From assembly GCA_022701925.1 (NCBI GenBank), contig JAKONM010000353.1, forward strand, positions 1-6,777: a stretch of 6,777 nt of DNA. The letters are read 5' to 3'. Below the pieces are notes generated by a model that did not search any database, had not been told where the DNA came from, and was given only the letters and a program-made list of their open reading frames with translations. This document shows positions 5,807 through 6,777 of this stretch, in pieces (position 1 is the first letter of the stretch; the number at the start of each line of letters is the position of its first letter). The stretch comes from Microbacteriaceae bacterium (lineage in GTDB: Bacteria; Actinomycetota; Actinomycetes; Actinomycetales; Microbacteriaceae). Position numbers and translations under genes: made by a program.

Positions 5807-5875
5807 ATGCTGCCCGCGTGCGGCGCCCGATCAGGGATCGGCGCCTGCTGCTGGTGGCTGCAGGCGCCGCCCTGA
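5807..5875 (+). other. Short 22-codon frame with the best ribosome site, overlapping the glycosyltransferase start
   Basis: CAGGAG at 5796-5801 sits 5 nt before an ATG at 5807 that opens a 22-residue frame (MLPACGARSGIGACCWWLQA, then PP and a TGA ending at 5875). This frame overlaps the first 58 bases of the glycosyltransferase gene in another register. It may be a leader peptide, the true glycosyltransferase start interrupted by a missing base, or chance. The CCWW run is notable but is most simply the out-of-frame reading of the leucine-rich first helix. It should not be taken as a confirmed gene. Confidence 0.2.
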
Positions 5876-6777
5876 TCACCCTCCTGCTGCGGCTGCCCCT
5901 GCTGCTGCAGCAGGGAGGGCTGCACAGCGCGAACAGCATCGACGACGGCGTGCACTACGCCGCGGCCGCGTCGCTGCTGGCGGGCCGGCTGCCCTACCGC
6001 GACTTCCTGTTCCTGCACCCGCCGGGCATCGTGCTGGCGCTCACGCCGTTCGCCGCCCTGGCCCGCCTGATCGGCGACGCGGACGCCTTCGCCTGCGCCC
6101 GTGCGGCCTTCATCCTGATCGGCGCCGCGAGCACGGGCCTGGTGCCCCTGGTGCTGCGGCGCTTCGGCGTGCTCGCCGGGATCGGCGGCGCCGCGGTCGT
6201 CGCGACCTCGTTCCCGATCGTCTACGCGGAGCGCAGCGCGCTGCTGGAGGTGCTGGGAGCCGCCGGGCTGCTGGGCGCGCTGGCGCTGCTGGTCGAGCCC
6301 GCGACCCGCAGGCGCCGGATCGCGGCCGGGGTGCTGCTGGGGCTCGTCGCCGTCGTGAAGCTGCCCTTCATCGTGCCCGCCGTGATCGTCGCGCTGGCTG
6401 CGGGACGCCGTTCGCCGGCCGTCCTGGCCGCCGCGACGGCCACGGCCACGGCGGTGTGCGCGCCGTTCCTGGTGCTGGCGGGCGGCGCGATGGTGCGGCA
6501 GATCGTGTTCGACCAGGCCGGGCGCCGCCGCACCGTGCCCTCCGCGGCGGCGCGGCTGGAGCAGATGTTCCCGCCGCCGCTGCCCGGCGCGCTGCCGACC
6601 CGCGCAGCGCTGCTGCTGGTGCTGGCGCTGCTGGCCGCCCTGGTGCTGCTGGCGCTGCTGACGCCCGGCGCGCGGCGCTTCGCGGTGCTGCTCGTCGCCG
6701 ACACGGCGATGCTGCTGGCGGGTCCCAGCTTCTTCGGCCACTACGCGGTGCTCGCCGCGCTGCCCGCGGCGCTGCTG
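5818..6777 (+). CDS. GT-C type membrane glycosyltransferase (family 39-like), C-terminus missing at the right window edge
   Basis: The visible 320 codons encode a hydrophobic, multi-pass protein. After a basic N-terminus (MRRPIRDRRLL) and a first helix (about 10-31), the outer loop reads NSIDDGVHYAAAASLLAGRL (39-58) then PYRDFLFLHPPGI (59-71). The paired acidic residues D42-D43 and the 'GxLPYRDFxFxHPPG' stretch are typical of GT39-like polyprenol-phosphate-sugar transferases. Further support comes from YAERSALLEVLGAAG, VVKLPFIVPA, and FFGHYAVLAALPAALL at the cut end. It probably transfers a sugar from a lipid-linked donor on the outer face of the membrane; acceptor and sugar are unknown. GTG at 5818 is the only nearby in-frame start, but the Shine-Dalgarno sequence CAGGAG lies 16 nt away and suits an out-of-frame ATG at 5807 better. 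A terminator-like palindrome separates it from the upstream gene, and no clear promoter is visible in the 40 bases between. Confidence 0.8.
   Translation, partial: MRRPIRDRRLLLVAAGAALITLLLRLPLLLQQGGLHSANSIDDGVHYAAAASLLAGRLPYRDFLFLHPPGIVLALTPFAALARLIGDADAFACARAAFILIGAASTGLVPLVLRRFGVLAGIGGAAVVATSFPIVYAERSALLEVLGAAGLLGALALLVEPATRRRRIAAGVLLGLVAVVKLPFIVPAVIVALAAGRRSPAVLAAATATATAVCAPFLVLAGGAMVRQIVFDQAGRRRTVPSAAARLEQMFPPPLPGALPTRAALLLVLALLAALVLLALLTPGARRFAVLLVADTAMLLAGPSFFGHYAVLAALPAALL

Noticed and set aside
5902..5913. Perfect 12-bp palindrome CTGCTGCAGCAG
   Set aside because: It lies inside the glycosyltransferase coding region at the Leu-Leu-Gln-Gln codons and is explained by codon bias; there is no sign of a regulatory role.
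6607..6660. Run of CTG/GTG repeats resembling a short tandem repeat
   Set aside because: It encodes a leucine-, valine- and alanine-rich transmembrane helix in the glycosyltransferase; the repeat is a result of CTG preference for leucine.
4723..6741. Very long minus-strand open frame (672 codons) opposite the oxidoreductase and glycosyltransferase genes
   Set aside because: It is Gln/Arg/His-rich low complexity, runs through the terminator palindrome and the MarR/oxidoreductase control region, and lies antisense to two recognisable proteins.

Overview
The window looks like an ordinary chromosomal stretch from a very GC-rich actinobacterium (Actinomycetota; genus not determinable). The reasons are the GC- and CTG-dominated codon use, GTG starts, TANNNT-type -10 boxes with at least one probable leaderless transcript, and the gene families present. 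There is no transposase, integrase, phage gene, tRNA, rRNA or CRISPR array, and base composition does not change along the window, so nothing suggests an island.

Layout, left to right. (1) 1-1748: a LysR-type regulator (minus strand, C-terminus cut by the left edge) is divergent from an EamA/DMT-family drug or metabolite exporter. They share a 72-bp spacer that holds a 17-bp imperfect palindrome fitting the LysR T-N11-A rule. (2) 1755-2765: a two-gene minus-strand unit. The first gene is an SGNH/GDSL-like protein whose catalytic positions are mostly substituted. The second, 18 nt downstream, encodes a 94-residue membrane protein with two predicted helices. (3) 2894-4198: a DUF2254 integral membrane protein, transcribed away from the SGNH-like gene. 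(4) 4217-5746: a MarR-type repressor divergent from a non-zinc, quinone-oxidoreductase-like NADPH-dependent enzyme. Their 87-bp spacer carries two copies of one dyad operator. (5) 5756-5777: a perfect 22-bp palindrome, probably the terminator of the oxidoreductase gene. (6) 5818-6777: the N-terminal 320 codons of a multi-pass GT-C-type glycosyltransferase (family 39-like), cut by the right edge, with an awkward translation start.

The two regulator/target pairs have a clear logic. The LysR protein probably controls the exporter when a ligand is present. The MarR protein probably represses both itself and the oxidoreductase by covering both promoters. The remaining genes are not obviously linked to each other. 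I did not find a convincing new multi-gene system. The best-supported observations are the paired MarR operators, the degenerate SGNH protein, the LysR operator candidate and the start-site conflict in the glycosyltransferase gene. No gene-free stretch exceeds 130 bases.
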